A stretch of 64,000 nucleotides of DNA from Mangifera indica (GCF_011075055.1 NC_058152.1:6882001-6946000), one strand, 5' to 3'; shown: positions 45,901 through 58,838, numbered from the stretch's first letter. Program-made: numbers and translations. The notes: generated by a model from the letters alone, not told the origin.

Positions 45901-48900
45901 GAGAGCCTTGGCTATTTGGGTAAGATATCAAGTTGGTGTTTGCTTTCTTATCTACTGATATGTGAATTTACATTTGCGCATTTATGAGATTCAAACCTGA
46001 CACCAAAAGTTCTAGAGTCTTGGTTAGTTAGTTGGCCAAAAAGTAATAGCATTAGTTTCTCTTTAAAGGTGAAGATTTTTTCTTTTCAAATTTATGTGTT
46101 ATTTCTTAGTTATATTACCTATTTGCGTTTCATCAAAATCTATGTCAAATTTTTGGGAAAAACCTTAGGCTACTATACTAGCCTTGCTTTATATTTGACA
46201 GTTTTATATTTTTCATTGAGCAATCCATGTGCAGACACTTTTGAGTCTACAATTGAGTATATAGATGATGTGTCATCATGTGATTTTATATGATGACACA
46301 TCATTTATATATCCAATTGTGTATTCAAAAGTTTGTGTACATAGTTTAAATATTTTTCATTTCTTTTCCTTGTAAATACCCATTTATATTCAAATGATTT
46401 TACATCTTCAGGTATTTGAATAATGGTCCTAAATATTAGTGAAACTCGTTATGCTTGAATTACTTTTTTCCGTTTAGACCAATCATGTCATGATGACACT
46501 CATCAATATAGTGTGTGGTTCAAAATTATTATTGTTGATAATATCACTGACCACTACAAGAAGAATATTTCGTGAATAATGATTGATTTCTGATCCCATA
46601 TGTCTTTCACCACTACAAAATCATGAAATAATTATGTTTTTTAACCAAAGTTTTCATCTCACTAGGTTTTTCTTTAGTAACATTAATATAATTATCTAGT
46701 AAATATGGTGGATATCTAAGGGGGAGTATTGGAAAAGTTGGATCTCCACCATACTGCCACATCATTAAGAAAGCCGCCTTTGTGACACATGTCATGAAAT
46801 GTGGCTAAGCCTTTATTTTAAGAAGGTGCAGATGTCACATTATATGAATTTTCATCTTGCCACACGTTCTTAAGGATGTCACCTGGTGACACATTTCACA
46901 AGATGTGGCTAAAACCCATTTGATAAGGGTGGAAGTGCAACATTATATAACTCCCTCCATCCTTCATTTACAATTCGTATTTATCATTTTGAAATTAAGT
47001 GGAAAACAAAATCAACTCTTGCTCCTTTTATTCTACCTCTGTAATCTTTTAGTCCACGTACTTTATATTACTTGCAGTTATTCTGTAACACGAGGTCACA
47101 ATGTGCTTCTGCAAAAAACTGATTTTTATAGTTACTTTTTTATCATGTTTATGTTCCTGACTGGGTTAACACAAATTCGATTTGATATGATAGGACTTTC
47201 TGGACAGCAGGGTTCAGATTTTTTTCAGTTTTTAGGATGTTAATGCTTTTGGGTGTTGTGCTGGTTTGCATTGTGCAGGCAACTTGGTGTTTTCATAATA
47301 GTGTACTCTTTTCTTAATCATGTTGTGTTACAGTCTTTAGATGCAGTTACTGCACCCTCGTTAATTGTGTTGGCCAGAGCTAATGGTATGTATTTGATTA
47401 TAGCCTTGTAGGTGCTTTAATTCTGATGTAGCATCTGTTGCATGCCAGCATAAGTTAACCATATTGTGATCTTGCATCCTTCAACTGTAAATCCACTCTT
47501 TCAAGTTCTGTTATCTATGGTTTTCTGAATTATGTTATGTCATTACAGAGAGCGGAATACAGAACTTATCAGAGAAGCCATACATATCCGTTACACGTTG
47601 CTCCCATATTTCTACACCTTATTCAGAGAGGCAAACGCTACTGGTATTCCTGTTGTGCGTCCATTGTGGATGGAATTCCCATCTGATGAAATGACTTTTA
47701 AAAATGATGAGGCTTTCATGGTTGGAAATGCACTTTTGGTGCAAGGAATCTACACTGAGGTACTCCAGTGGCTGGACTTTTTGTTCTTTCTCACCCTCGT
47801 ATTCCATTTATTTTTTATTTCTTATTTTCTTCTCTTAAGGTGCACAAACTGAAGCACTATATTATTTCTTGAACCAGCGAGCTAAGCATACATCGGTATA
47901 TTTGCCGGGGAAAGAATCTTGGTATTCTATGAGAACTGGAACTGCAGTTAAAGGAGGAATAACCCATAAATTGGGGGTTTCAGAAGAGTATATTCCTGCT
48001 TTCCAACGGGCTGGAACTATTATACCGAGGAGAGACCGGTTTCGTCGAAGTTCCACTCAGATGGTTAATGATCCTTTCACCTTGGTAAGTAGTTGATGCC
48101 ACTATGACCCTTTATGAATGTGCTTCAATACCCAAATCACCTGAATGTCTTAATTTTGAGCATCATATTGTATTGTCTCTAGTTTTTAGATGTGCTATTC
48201 TTTCTTTTTTGGAAAAAAAAAAAAAAAAAATTAGCATTTACTTGTTTTATGTTAAAAATCTACAGAACGTTTCTTATTTTAAATAGGTCACCAATCTATA
48301 GAAAGTTATTGCCTGTGATTCAGGTACTAAAATCCTTATTTGAAAGAGAGGATTGTATTGCCAGTGTACCAGTTTGGAAGATAAAAATCTTAAGCTATTA
48401 TATTGACAGGATTGCTTATGTTGAAAAGATTTCCAATTATTCAACTTGGACATTTATATTCTGTATTGGCATGGTAGTAGAAAGTACCATACTATGTCAG
48501 TATTCATTTGGTTACTATTTAACTATGAAGATAATTGAAGTACGACGGCAGCTGTTCATGTGTTTGTTTAAGGGTGATTTTGGAATAATAGTTGCTCCAA
48601 TATTTGAACATGTTACTGCAATAACAGTTGACCAGAATATCATACTTCAACTGGAGTCAGTTCATTGAAGGATGCAGTCTATGCCAATACCTTCTGATTG
48701 TTTTGCCAGACATTGTTCAGAATTTATGATTGTAGATCTAGTGATGAGTCCAGCTTTAATTCTAAGCGATCAATATAAAAAATTTCTTGGATTTGTTCTT
48801 AATATATGCAAAATGCTATCCGCATTTTATTCTGAGCAAGCAAGCTACCATTTTTGATGAGCAATTCTACCTCTCAGTGAACAGTGTTTGCGTCTCTTTG

Positions 48901-49823
48901 GCATTATAAATTTGTTGGATCTGTTTTCTATTTGGCTGCTCATCTCTGTTGTGTGCTGAGTTTGTGAATATTTGATATTGACATTGTTCTTTTTTAGTTC
49001 CCAGTTGGTTAACATTTTGCTTCTCTTATATGTTATTAGTAGAGCTCATAAAGACTGCACAAATAAGCCCTGTTCATTGCTGATTTGGTATATAATATGT
49101 TCACCTTAGCAGTTTTCTCTTTTTTTGAGCATTGACATCTATAAATATCTGTAAAATAGAATTGAATTATGTGGGTCTTATATTACCATAATGTTCAACA
49201 TTTCTCTAGCAGTCGAAGTTGCAGGGTCCACTCCTAGGACCCTTGTCTACTTTTTTTACTGTTATATGGAGGCACTATTCTTTACCTGTTTGATAATATT
49301 ATTGGATTAGTACTACCCTTTGGTTGACAACCGAGTAAAAGCATAATGCCCAGTTAAATGGTTCTTATTCTTCTGGCCACTCTTGTTAATAATTATAGTG
49401 AAGCTTCGATTACATTTCATCCAATTGATTTACTCTTGCATTTATGTGTTGAAATAGGTGGTGGCTTTAAACAGTTCTCAAGCTGCTGAAGGTGAACTGT
49501 ATGTTGATGATGGAAAGAGTTTTGAATTTCTGCAAGGTGCCTTTATCCATCGTCGTTTTATATTCTCAGAGGGCCAACTTACGTCTGTAAACATAGCTCC
49601 AACTGCTGTGAAATCCCAGTTTAACTCGAATTGCATCATTGAGAGGATTATTCTACTTGGATATCGTGGGGCATCCAAGGGTGTTATGATTGAACCAGCA
49701 AACCAGAAGACTGAAATTGAGCGTGCACCACTTCGACTTGAAGGGGGACCGAGTCCTGCAGTCGTAACCATCCGAAAACCTGGTGTACGGATTGCAGATG
49801 ATTGGACAATAAAAATATTGTAA
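42945..49823 (+). CDS. RSW3: ER glucosidase II alpha subunit (GH31; RSW3 type)
   Basis: This alpha-glucosidase removes the two inner alpha-1,3-linked glucoses from N-glycans on newly made glycoproteins in the ER (calnexin cycle); in Arabidopsis the RSW3 gene is needed for cellulose synthesis. Exons are 42945-44513, 45428-45701, 45784-45919, 47549-47759, 47878-48084 and 49458-49823, all GT-AG, joining in frame to 920 aa. Residues 1-24 form a signal peptide. Residues about 40-330 are the N-terminal beta-domain. The GH31 barrel follows, with the nucleophile Asp512 ([12 protein letters not shown]) and acid/base Asp588 (WTGDNTANW); the C-terminal beta-domains end at DDWTIKIL. It has no KDEL signal, as usual, because the beta subunit retains it. 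Start chosen at the only ATG giving a signal peptide. The introns are long (1629 bp for intron 3) and hold MITE debris, but the coding frame is unbroken. Confidence 0.96.
46218..46350. mobile_element. hairpin MITE in RSW3 intron 3
   Basis: Two arms of about 60 bp, GATGATGTGTCATCAT at the tip and CAATTGAGTATATA/TATATATCCAATTG further out, are near-perfect inverted copies around a spacer of about 10 bp. The outer parts CAGACACTTTTGAGT and TTCAAAAGTTTGTG also pair. The insertion lies in an intron and leaves splice sites untouched. Confidence 0.75.
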
Positions 49824-50954
49824 AAACCATTCAGTTATGGGTGGTAGAATGTTTGGTGAAATGGAAGATAGAGGAGTTTAAATATCTAAATTGAGTTGTG
49901 GTGTTGAGAAATTTAAGTTGATAAATTTACACTCTCAACTTGAGTTTTGCTAATTGAAGACCATAAATGTTCTTTGTTTAACTGGAGTTTTCATTATGCC
50001 AATTATGTACACCCTGGCTTTGACATAAAGTAATTCATAGTTTATTTTCATATTTTGTAATCTGCAAAAATAAAATATTTGGTCACATATGTACAGTATA
50101 AGAGGTAGGTATATTTTTATAAAAACTAACTTATAATTTAGTTTCATGTAATTTAATTATTATTCTAACAATCTTACAAATAAATGTATATTTGAAGGGA
50201 TTTCAAATCAACATTGCATTCAAATCGAACATTTGTATGGTGAAACATTTTGATAAAATAAAAAAAACCCTATTTTTTTTTTTTATATTAAAAAGATACA
50301 GGTTAACCAAAAACATTTAATAGATATTATTTTACTCAGTTAATGACAGAATTTGTTCTTTCAAATATTATAGAGAGTCCATTGAAATCAAAGATGCTGC
50401 TACGTTCCCACTTAAAAAACAAAAAAAAAACAATGAAAATAACGAGGGAATCAGATACTAGTTTTACTTTTTATTAATTAATTAATTTTTAAGTAAAGGT
50501 GATGGAAGTTTTTTTTTGAGATGTATGTAGCCTCCTTGCCTATAATATATTCAGGAAATCAGAAATTCTTACCCATCCATCAACACTCTGTGTTCCCTTT
50601 TGTTAGTGGGGTGGGTTGTTTATTAGTAAAAGCAAATGCCACTCCAATAAAAAATTGATTCAATGAAAGAATCGATTTAAATCAACTCAACTGATGGTTA
50701 ACCGATAGTTGAATCAATAAATTATTTAAATAAATATTCCAAATAATATTTGAAGAAATTTTTCTTATTTAATCATTAAATACTAAATTTGACCCACTTT
50801 AATTCAGTTGCATTTAGCTTTGGTGATAGGCTTAACCACAACTCATCCCAGCTCAAAGCGTAAAGAGAGTTTATAACCTAACTGAATAGTCAAAATGGTC
50901 AAACTGATTATACTAATCTAGTCCAATTTTATGATATGTACATATTAGAAGGAA
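49824..50954. other. RSW3 3' flank, intergenic
   Basis: It includes the probable 3' UTR; AATAAAAT-like poly(A) signals occur at about 50070. Beyond about 50150 it is AT-rich without coding sequence. Confidence 0.5.
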
Positions 50955-51192
50955 AAGATGGATATAAGTGTAAAGAGTGCGGGCGCAAAAATTGCAAATG
51001 CACTTCTAACACTTATGTTTTAATATAAATATTATATTATATTATATATATATATATTATAATATTATATATATAAAATAAAATATTTATATAATATAAT
51101 ATATATATATATATATATTATAATATTATATATATATATTATAATATTTTATATATATAATAAAATACTCATGGAACGTACCTAAAGGTATT

Positions 51193-51243
<51 letters not shown>

Positions 51244-51388
51244 ATATTTATATAAAAATATATTTTATATAAATATTTATATTATTAAAACATGAGTATG
51301 AAAAGTGCATTCGTATTTTTCGCACTCACATGTACTCTTCATACTTTTCACACTCGCACTCACACTCTTTACAGTTATGTCTATTTTT
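50955..51388. mobile_element. TIR element (MITE) filled with AT microsatellites
   Basis: The left arm GGATATAAGTGTAAAGAGTG and the right end, reverse-complemented AGACATAACTGTAAAGAGTG, are inverted copies. Pairing continues inward through GCAAATGCACTT/AAGTGCATTCG and TTTTAATATAAATATT/AATATTTATATTATTAAAA. The centre (51040-51260) is TA-rich, with an uninterrupted (TA)n run at 51200-51238. No clear target duplication was found. Confidence 0.7.
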
Positions 51389-52830
51389 TCATTTTAATTT
51401 ATATATATCAACAATCACACCAAAAATCATTCTTTTACAAATAAGTTTATGAATATTCGATTCATAAGTTACCAAATTTATTATCAATATGATGATGCAT
51501 GAGTCTTAGAAGAAAAAATTGCCGATGAAAAATCATACTAAATAAGGAGGTAATTAATAAAGAGAGGTATTATTGAAATAAAAATAAATTTGTTTAAAAA
51601 AGATAAATTCATTGAAAGTTTGCCTAAAAATATTTAACCGACAATTTTTATGTCTATCTTAATTAATATCCGTGCATGTATGTATGTATGTATGTATGTA
51701 TATATCCAAAATACAAACTTAATACCCGTTTTATCCTCATTCCTAACCATAGAAACCTAATCTCTTAAACTTATTTTCATTCATATTCTCATCTAAAAAT
51801 TAATTCAAAATCAAAGAAATTATGCATCAATTTCATCTTAATCGAACCAAATAGCATTTCATCATATTATTTGATATTTTGTTTGAAGATTTGAAAATGA
51901 ATTTTTAAGATTTTTTTATACAGTAATGAATCTTACTTTGTTAGTTTGTAAGTAGTGGTTTTTATTGTTATTTTGTAGTTAATTTAATTATATGAATGAT
52001 TTATTTACATTAAATTTATATAAAAAATAAAAAAATTTCTGGTTTTTTGAAATTGAATTGGTGGAAAACATAATACTTTGGTTTTTCCAAAAGTAGATGA
52101 GTGAAAATGGGGTAGGCAAGTGGGCAGGTCAATGTGGGGTAGGCGGATAGACAAGTACTGTAGGGCAAGATTTAAAAAAAAAAAAAAATTAAAATTTAAA
52201 CTATTTTGGTTTAAATATATGAGAATTTATGATATTTTATTTCTAGATTGTTTAAAGCTGTTACAATTAAGGTTGAGTAGGGTTGTCTTGTGTACTACTC
52301 TGTAAAATTTTGTAAAATCAAAACCAGAACTAGAAGATTCCTAAAAATAGAAACTTGTACTATATTTCAGATATTAGAATTTTACTTGTTTTAAATTTAG
52401 CGAATTTTTATAAATACAAATATTAAATACTTTTATTCAATTGTAAAATCTCAAATTTGCCCTAACTGAGTATAATCTTATTATTTTTAACTGCAGTACC
52501 TGAATAGTAAAACTAAACTTGAGAGGGTAATAATTGTGATTAACTAATGAAATAAGAGAGGCACGTTCCTGTTTTATGATAAATTTAGTCGACTAGTTGC
52601 CAAAGTCAAAGAAGTCAAGAGTAATGTCTCTCTTCAATTTCTTTGCTTTCTCAAAATTATCTATCAATTGAACCTTTCAACCTATTTTGTATTTACAAAA
52701 TTAATTATAAAACCCAACAAAGTAAAATCAACATTACATCATAAAGAAATTTCAAAATTTTAATTTTAAATTAATATTATTAAATTATGTGACCTTCTGC
52801 GCATTCCAAGAGTCTTATGCTTGCTTGCTT
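51389..52830. other. AT-rich intergenic region upstream of AAP
   Basis: It contains a (TGTA)n run at 51677-51700 and several A/T tracts. A G-rich phrase GGGGTAGGC is repeated at 52110 and 52136. No coding sequence was recognised. Confidence 0.5.
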
Positions 52831-52834
52831 CCAT

Positions 52835-52849
52835 TATATATATATATAA
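52835..52849 (+). promoter_or_regulatory. TATA-box region of the AAP gene
   Basis: The tract TATATATATATATAA lies 60-75 bp upstream of the proposed ATG at 52910. That would place transcription start at roughly 52870-52880, leaving a short 5' UTR. Confidence 0.45.
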
Positions 52850-52909
52850 GGTAATACCAAACGGAGACTCTTATTTCATGTGCACCTACGTCTAACTGGT
52901 TGGCAGAAA

Positions 52910-53453
52910 ATGCAGGTAAGCGCATTCTATAGCTTTTTAGTTTTTTTGGTTAATATCATGCATGTGAAAACCATAATTTCCTCTTGCAAATTGTCACTCT
53001 CTACGCTCTCAAGTTGAACGACCATATTATGGTCAAAAGCCCCACGAACCAAGTTGATGATTTAGACAAGGATGGTCGTCCCAAACGCACAGGTAAGTTT
53101 TATTAATTAATTAAGGAAGCTTCTTTTGGAGTATGCATATATTAAACATATTTGCAGGCACAATTTGGACAACAAGTGCACACATAATTACCGCAGTGAT
53201 TGGTTCTGGAGTGCTTTCTCTGGCATGGGCAATAGCTCAGCTCGGATGGATCGCTGGTCCATCAGTGATGCTTATGTTTGCCTTGGTTAATTATTATACG
53301 GCATCTCTACTCGCCGACTGCTATCGCTCCGGTGACCCTATTCATGGCAAGAGAAACTACACTTACATGGATGCCGTCCGATCCAATCTCGGTACAAATT
53401 CAACCTTAATTAATTCCATAATTCATTATATCTCTTAAAAGTATCTTGTAAAC

Positions 53454-53493
<40 letters not shown>

Positions 53494-54908
53494 ATCTTAG
53501 GTGGGCTTCAGGTCAGGATATGTGGATTGTTTCAATATGTGAACCTTTTTGGCATTGGCATTGGCTACACTATTGCAACCTCTATTAGCATGATGTGAGT
53601 TCAACTGAATTATGAACATATATATATATATATATATAAATGATATGTTTCTAGCTACACACACACATATATATAAAATTTACAAATTTAATTTTATGCA
53701 CAGGGCTATACACCGATCAAATTGTTTTCACAAGAGTGGGAGAAAAAAAGCATGCCACACTTCAAGCAACACATACATGATAATGTTTGGAATCATTGAA
53801 ATTGTCTTGTCTCAAATTCCAGGGCTGAATCAGTTATGGTGGCTCTCAATTGTTGCCTCAGTTATGTCTTTTACTTACTCAACTATTGGACTCGCCCTAG
53901 CTGTAGCCAAAGTTGCAGGTATGTGAAGGATTAATTACTTGTTCAAATACTAAATACAAAATTTACCAATAATTAATTCTTCTCCCCCTGTACAGCTACG
54001 GGAATCGTCAAGGGTAGTTTAACTGGAATACCTGTTGGAGCAATAACTCAAACTGAAAAGATTTGGAGGAGCTTTCAAGCTATTGGTGATATAGCTTTTT
54101 CCTACTCTTACTCATTCATCCTCATTGAAATTCAGGTGAATACCTTTTTGAAATATTTAAAAAAAAAAAAAAAAGGAAAACTATCATAGACTACCTTTAA
54201 GATTCCGATGACAACTTGATAAACAGCTTGCTATTTGGTTGACAGGACACAATCAAATCCCCACCACCATCAGAAGCAACAGCAATGAAAAAAGCCAACC
54301 TAATAAGCACTTTAGTAACGACATCGTTTTATATGCTTTGTGGATGCATGGGTTATGCAGCTGTTGGAGACTTGGCTCCTGGCAATCTCCTCACAGGATT
54401 TGCCTTCTACAACCCATTTTGGTTACTTGATATTGCTAACATTGCCGTAGTGGTTCATCTCCTAGGAGCTTACCAAGTCTATTGCCAACCCATTTTCACT
54501 TTTATAGAGAAACTGGCATCAACAAACTTCCCGGAAAGCAAATTTATAACAAAGGAAATAAAAATCCGCATCCCAGGTTTGAGGCATTATGATTGCAATG
54601 TTGGTTTATTTCGATTAGTGTGGCGATCATGTTTTGTAGTTACAACTACTGTAATTGCAATGTTGGTACCATTGTTCAACGATGTGTTAGGAATTCTTGG
54701 AGCATTGATTTTTTGGCCTCTAACTGTTTATTTTCCGATAGAGATGTTCATTGCACAGAAGAAGATAGAAAAGTGGAGTAGCAAGTGGATATTCAGCCGA
54801 CTGTTGAGTGTGTTTTGTCTATTCATTTCTATTGTGGCGGGAGTTGGCTCTATTGTTGGGGTAACACTCGATCTTAAAGCTCTCAAGCCATTCAAAATTA
54901 GCTACTAA
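52910..54908 (+). CDS. AAP: amino acid permease, AAP2/3/4/5-like
   Basis: A proton-coupled plasma-membrane importer of neutral, acidic or basic amino acids (AAAP/ATF family), typically used in phloem loading, root uptake and seed supply. Exons are 52910-52915, 53014-53092, 53158-53391, 53501-53594, 53704-53918, 53996-54135 and 54246-54908, all GT-AG, giving 476 aa, close to the family norm. The first exon would hold only ATGCAG; an in-frame ATG at 53029 is an alternative start giving 469 aa. Hallmarks are SAHIITAVIGSGVLSLAWAI in helix 1, GKRNYTYMDAVRSNLGG, FGIGIGYTIATSISMM, RSNCFHKSG, EKIWRSFQAIGDIAFSYSYS, MLCGCMGYAAVGDLAPGN and FWPLTVYFPIEM. About eleven hydrophobic helices are evident. The frame is intact. 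Its last 277 coding bases are duplicated at 62281-62557. Confidence 0.94.
53454..53494. repeat. (TA)n(TG)n compound microsatellite in AAP intron
   Basis: About nine TA units are followed by about ten TG units shortly before the 3' splice site at 53500. The tract replaces most of the polypyrimidine region expected there. Further TA and CA runs lie in the next intron (53619-53672). Confidence 0.9.
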
Positions 54909-55510
54909 GGCAGTCTCATGTCGTTTAATTTAATTTAGGAGTTTACAAATTGTGTTGAATTTTCTTTCTTTCTTTTTTTAATAATATTTTCTTTTCACCC
55001 CTTTGGAATGAAATGAAGGGGGCAATCGCCAATATCTAAATACATATTATCTTATCATCCTCACAGTGAGACCAGCACAATCAATTTGATGAAGTTTTTC
55101 GTTTAGATGACAGTGCAAGTTTCAAGGGAAAAAAAAAAAGAAAAAGAAATAGATTGAAGCCAATTTTTTTGCATAAAGGTTGAACAATAAATGAGAAAGT
55201 AGTATCGGCGTTAAGATGAAATTTTTATAAATCCAAAAATTCAAAATTTTTGATATTTAAAATGAAAGTCACCAAATTCTAATTTAAATTTAAAAAAATC
55301 TAAAAATTAGATTTTCACCTAAGATTTCACACATATTGTGACTTGAATACGTCTAATGAAAAATATCAATTAATACATTGGCAACTGGTAAAAAATTATT
55401 TTATTTTATACGTTAATATCTTGTAAAATATTATTTAATTTTTTATTTCTTTGAATGTAAAATATAATTTACCTAATTTTTCCTAGTAAATTAATTCCTC
55501 TATTATCTCC
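54909..55510. other. AAP 3' flank
   Basis: Probable 3' UTR plus AT-rich sequence, matched by copy 2 up to about 55435. No additional gene was seen. Confidence 0.5.
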
Positions 55511-55633
55511 TTTGCTTCCTTTATCTACGATTCCATCTCCCCTAGTGAAAGGAAACTTCTTTGGGAGGATTTATTAAGGCAAGCAAATTTGGTCAATAAT
55601 TCCCCTTACGTGGTTTTTGCTGATTTCAATCCT
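55511..55633 (+). pseudogene. LINE endonuclease fragment
   Basis: A 41-codon plus-strand stretch reads FASFIYDSISPSERKLLWED and ends PYVVFADFNP. This is the block order (R..LW..L, then P.....(G/A)DFN) in the apurinic-type endonuclease of plant LINE retrotransposons. The upstream part and the reverse transcriptase are missing. Confidence 0.55.
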
Positions 55634-55639
55634 TGATTA

Positions 55640-56480
55640 ATATAGATTGATTTCTGTCGATGACTTAATCGTATTAGATTGAACATCAACTTAATCTCAC
55701 TATGATTATAGGTCTAATTTTTTATTGTCATTCATCAAGAGACCCTAACTAAGGTATCAACTCCTCTACTCAAACTATGTTATCCATTATAGTTTTTGTC
55801 TATATCTCAATATGGTCAATCACCACTATTTCAAAAATCCTTTCACCAGACTATGTTAGGTTAGTATCAAACTATATCGATCTTTGCACAAAATAGTCAA
55901 GTAACTTTTAATCTAAAGATCACATGTACCTCCGTCCACTAAGAGAATATATTTAATAGATACTAGTGCAACCATCCATATAGAATCCTCTTAACAGGTC
56001 TATTTGGTGAACACGTCTATAATATACACCAAACTATTAACAAATAACTTTAACATGTGAGAACTATCATCATCTTTTTAATGAGGTTGTTCAGCACTGT
56101 GATAGCTCCATCACTAGTGTTTGTGCCTTTGGATACGATAATATCAAAATTACTTACATTTTAAAGAAAAACTACCTAATATGCATAAAAAGTTCTTATG
56201 ATCATGGGTCATGCATTGATCCCGTTATCATAGTTCAACCATTCTAAGGATATTTTTCTAGGCATAAACAGAGGCTTTAATGGGGAAAGAATATCACAAT
56301 AAATTACAAATGTAACTCTCCTTTCCAAACACATACCTCTAGATGGAATATTGTTGACTCGAGCAGTCATTGTACTCTTATTTTGATGGTAAAAAACTAA
56401 TATGTCCAAAAACATATTAACTAATGATTTTATTTGAGTGTAAGTTTAGACTACAAAAATTTACCTAATGTACTTGAAGG
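55640..56480. other. unassigned sequence unique to duplication copy 1
   Basis: Sequence between the LINE scrap and the long LTR-like segment. A few short open frames exist on both strands, with no recognised domain. If 56483 starts a 3' LTR, this would be the decayed 3' end of that element's internal region. Confidence 0.35.
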
Positions 56481-57226
56481 AGTGTTAAGATAGAAATCAA
56501 AATCAAGATTCAAATGAAGAATTCTTGAAGATTTGAAGAAAATCTCAAGTCTAGTAGATGTTTTTGTAATCTTGGAGCATTAATCTTGATTATAATATTT
56601 ATTTGTATGTGAAAACTCTTTTAAAATTTTGTTTTATATCTTTCAATTTTTTTGGTTAAAATTTTATTTTTTAAACTTAATGAGTTAAGTCAATTTTCAT
56701 TAAATTTCAAAAACTTAGACTAAAATTACATATCTCAAAGTTGGTTTGGAAGGAGTTTTCCAAATGAGTTAAATAGTCTTTTTTCAAAGTTTTAGGAGGA
56801 AAAAATGTGTCAAAATTTTAGGGGACAAAGTATGATAAAATTTAGTTAACCAGATTAACCAGTCAAATTTTCTGATTATGGCTATTGGATTATCTAAAAA
56901 CCATGTATTTTAACTTTAAAAAATATTGTTAATTGAATTCTTTATATTCAATCGAATCGAGTGATAAAATTTCTAATAGTTAATGCCATATAGATGCCAT
57001 AGAATTCCCACGACACATTCGATTGATTGAATATTTTTAGTTGACAAAATTTTGCGTTTTTAAAAAATTTAAAATGGTTGGTTTTGTATATAATGGTAAC
57101 TTTTTCCTTAAACCCATAAAATCCAATTGGAAATGACTTTTACAACTAAAAACTTTCATATATTTTAAAGCAAAACATTCTCAAGCTATTCATTTGCAAA
57201 TCCATCCCTCTAATCAAAACCTTTGC

Positions 57227-57650
57227 TATTGGATTTGATCTACCCATGATAGACTAACCTGATCCATTAGAGTTAAAATATCTAATTAACCTAACAGAGA
57301 AAATGACTTTACTGCCCTTGATAGTTATAGAAGTTAATTGCAAATAGGATTTCAAAATTTGAGTTTTCAATTGCCACTTAATATTAATGAACAAAAGTTA
57401 CGTAACTTTTGTAAGGGGTGAGAACTTTCAATTACATTCTCTTTTCTGCTTCCTCTTTTCTGCAAAGAAAAAGAAAAATTAATTAAGAAATCACATAATA
57501 CAAAAGAGTATTGAAAGAAAATTGTGTTATGGATTAATAATCGAGAGCTTGAATTGTCGAACATCATCAGAGAACAAGAATATCTAATCCAAATATGTTT
57601 TTATGATCATGAAACTATTTAAGTTCCACTTACGTTGGTATCAGAGCCAT
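57227..57650 (+). repeat. copia element D 5' LTR plus primer binding site
   Basis: Starts TATTGGATTTGATC, ends CCACTTACG, and is followed by TTGGTATCAGAGCCAT. Its length (408 bp) equals that of the 3' copy. Both terminal bases deviate from TG...CA by single transitions. Confidence 0.85.
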
Positions 57651-58652
57651 GTTATATATTTGATTGTGCTGTTAGTGATGTAAGCATGATTCTAGAAAAT
57701 TAAATTGGTATGCAAAGTGACCAATTTTATATAAATTCATATAATTTTGTATAATTGTTGCCTATAATCATGTTAGGATGAATTCTAGATATGATATGCA
57801 TGTTTAATGGTAAAAGATTGCATCAAGATTGTATCAAATTTATCGAATTTCAATAGCAAATTTTCACTAAAAAATAATGACATTCATGCATTAAATTCAT
57901 TGAATTCCAACAACTTTTGTACCAAAAATTACATGAATCTGAATCTTCGAGTCATAGGCTTCAAAAGCCTTATCAAATCACCATCAATTGTTGGTTGGAA
58001 GATAGTAAATTTTTGTTAGCAAAATTCTAGGGTTTTTACTATGTTATAAGGCACTATTGGGTTGGAAAAATCTGATTGTCCCACCCATTGGTCAACAGGT
58101 TAGTCAAAATCCATCGATCAATGGGTCAACCTACTTAGTCGAACTAGGCAACCTAAACTAGATCTTAACCCACAGGTTGGATGACTATCAATAGTCAATG
58201 TTTGATCGATTTATAGTCAATGTTTGACCCGTCAATGATCAAAGTTTGACTTGCATTGAAAAAAATTCGGCTCGACACATGAAGGTATGTGAGGACCTTT
58301 TTTTCGATGTGTGAGGATGCATAACAACTTTTCTCTGGCATGTGGTGGCATGTAAGAGGTGTGCAAATTTTTGTTTGCGCATGACAACTTGTAGAAACTC
58401 GGATTGTTATGTAGATTCAAATTCCATCAGTTTTATTCAGTACAAGAGTCCATACAACCTGTTTTTGCATGAATCTAACACTTATAGGTGTTTTTTAGAT
58501 CATGGTTTTGAATTATACATTGCTAAACATGTGAACATATGTTGTTTATATAGTTATGTATGTGTAATTTACTATTATCCATTTGTTCGTCATATATAGG
58601 GTGAAACTATAAGATAAATCTGGAGCACAACTTCTTCACTTACATTTGAACC

Positions 58653-58838
58653 ATGACTGTAGAGATATTAAAATTGAGAACTGAGGGCATATCATTAACT
58701 CATAATGAAAAGACATATGGACTTTTGATGTCGATGCCTAATCATTGGACTCATATAATTACCTATATTATTCGAGATGACAAGAAAGTATTAAACTTTT
58801 GGGATTGTTTGTATGAGTTACAACTAGCAGAAGAGTGA
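58653..58838 (+). pseudogene. copia element D gag fragment
   Basis: The 61-codon frame includes ISLTHNEKTYGLLMSMPNHW and ends with DCLYELQLAEE. It matches the minus-strand gag of element A near 4190-4100, where the words for LMSTPDH-type sequence are also found. It stops early, and no zinc knuckle is intact. Confidence 0.55.

Larger units (their letters stand above)
54632..57226 (+). repeat. segmental duplication, copy 1 (AAP 3' end and flank)
   Basis: The last 277 coding bases of AAP, its 3' UTR and downstream sequence to about 55435 match 62281-63105. From about 56600 to 57226 the sequence matches 63110-63738, and it resumes after the nested copia at 60573-60835, matching 63745-64000. The interval 55436-56600 is present only in this copy. 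Confidence 0.85.

Noticed and set aside
46613..46960. Possible CACTA element in RSW3 intron 3
   Set aside because: The two CACTACAA words have the same orientation and no inverted partner or 3-bp duplication was found.
48192..48668. 158-codon plus-strand frame in RSW3 intron 5
   Set aside because: It lies wholly within an intron defined by good splice sites. Composition is intronic and no family is recognised.
55900..56480. Possible pararetrovirus-like protease phrase (IDTSAT) near a retroelement
   Set aside because: Only a few residues match, the catalytic glycine is absent and there is no supporting neighbouring domain; not enough to call a viral insertion.
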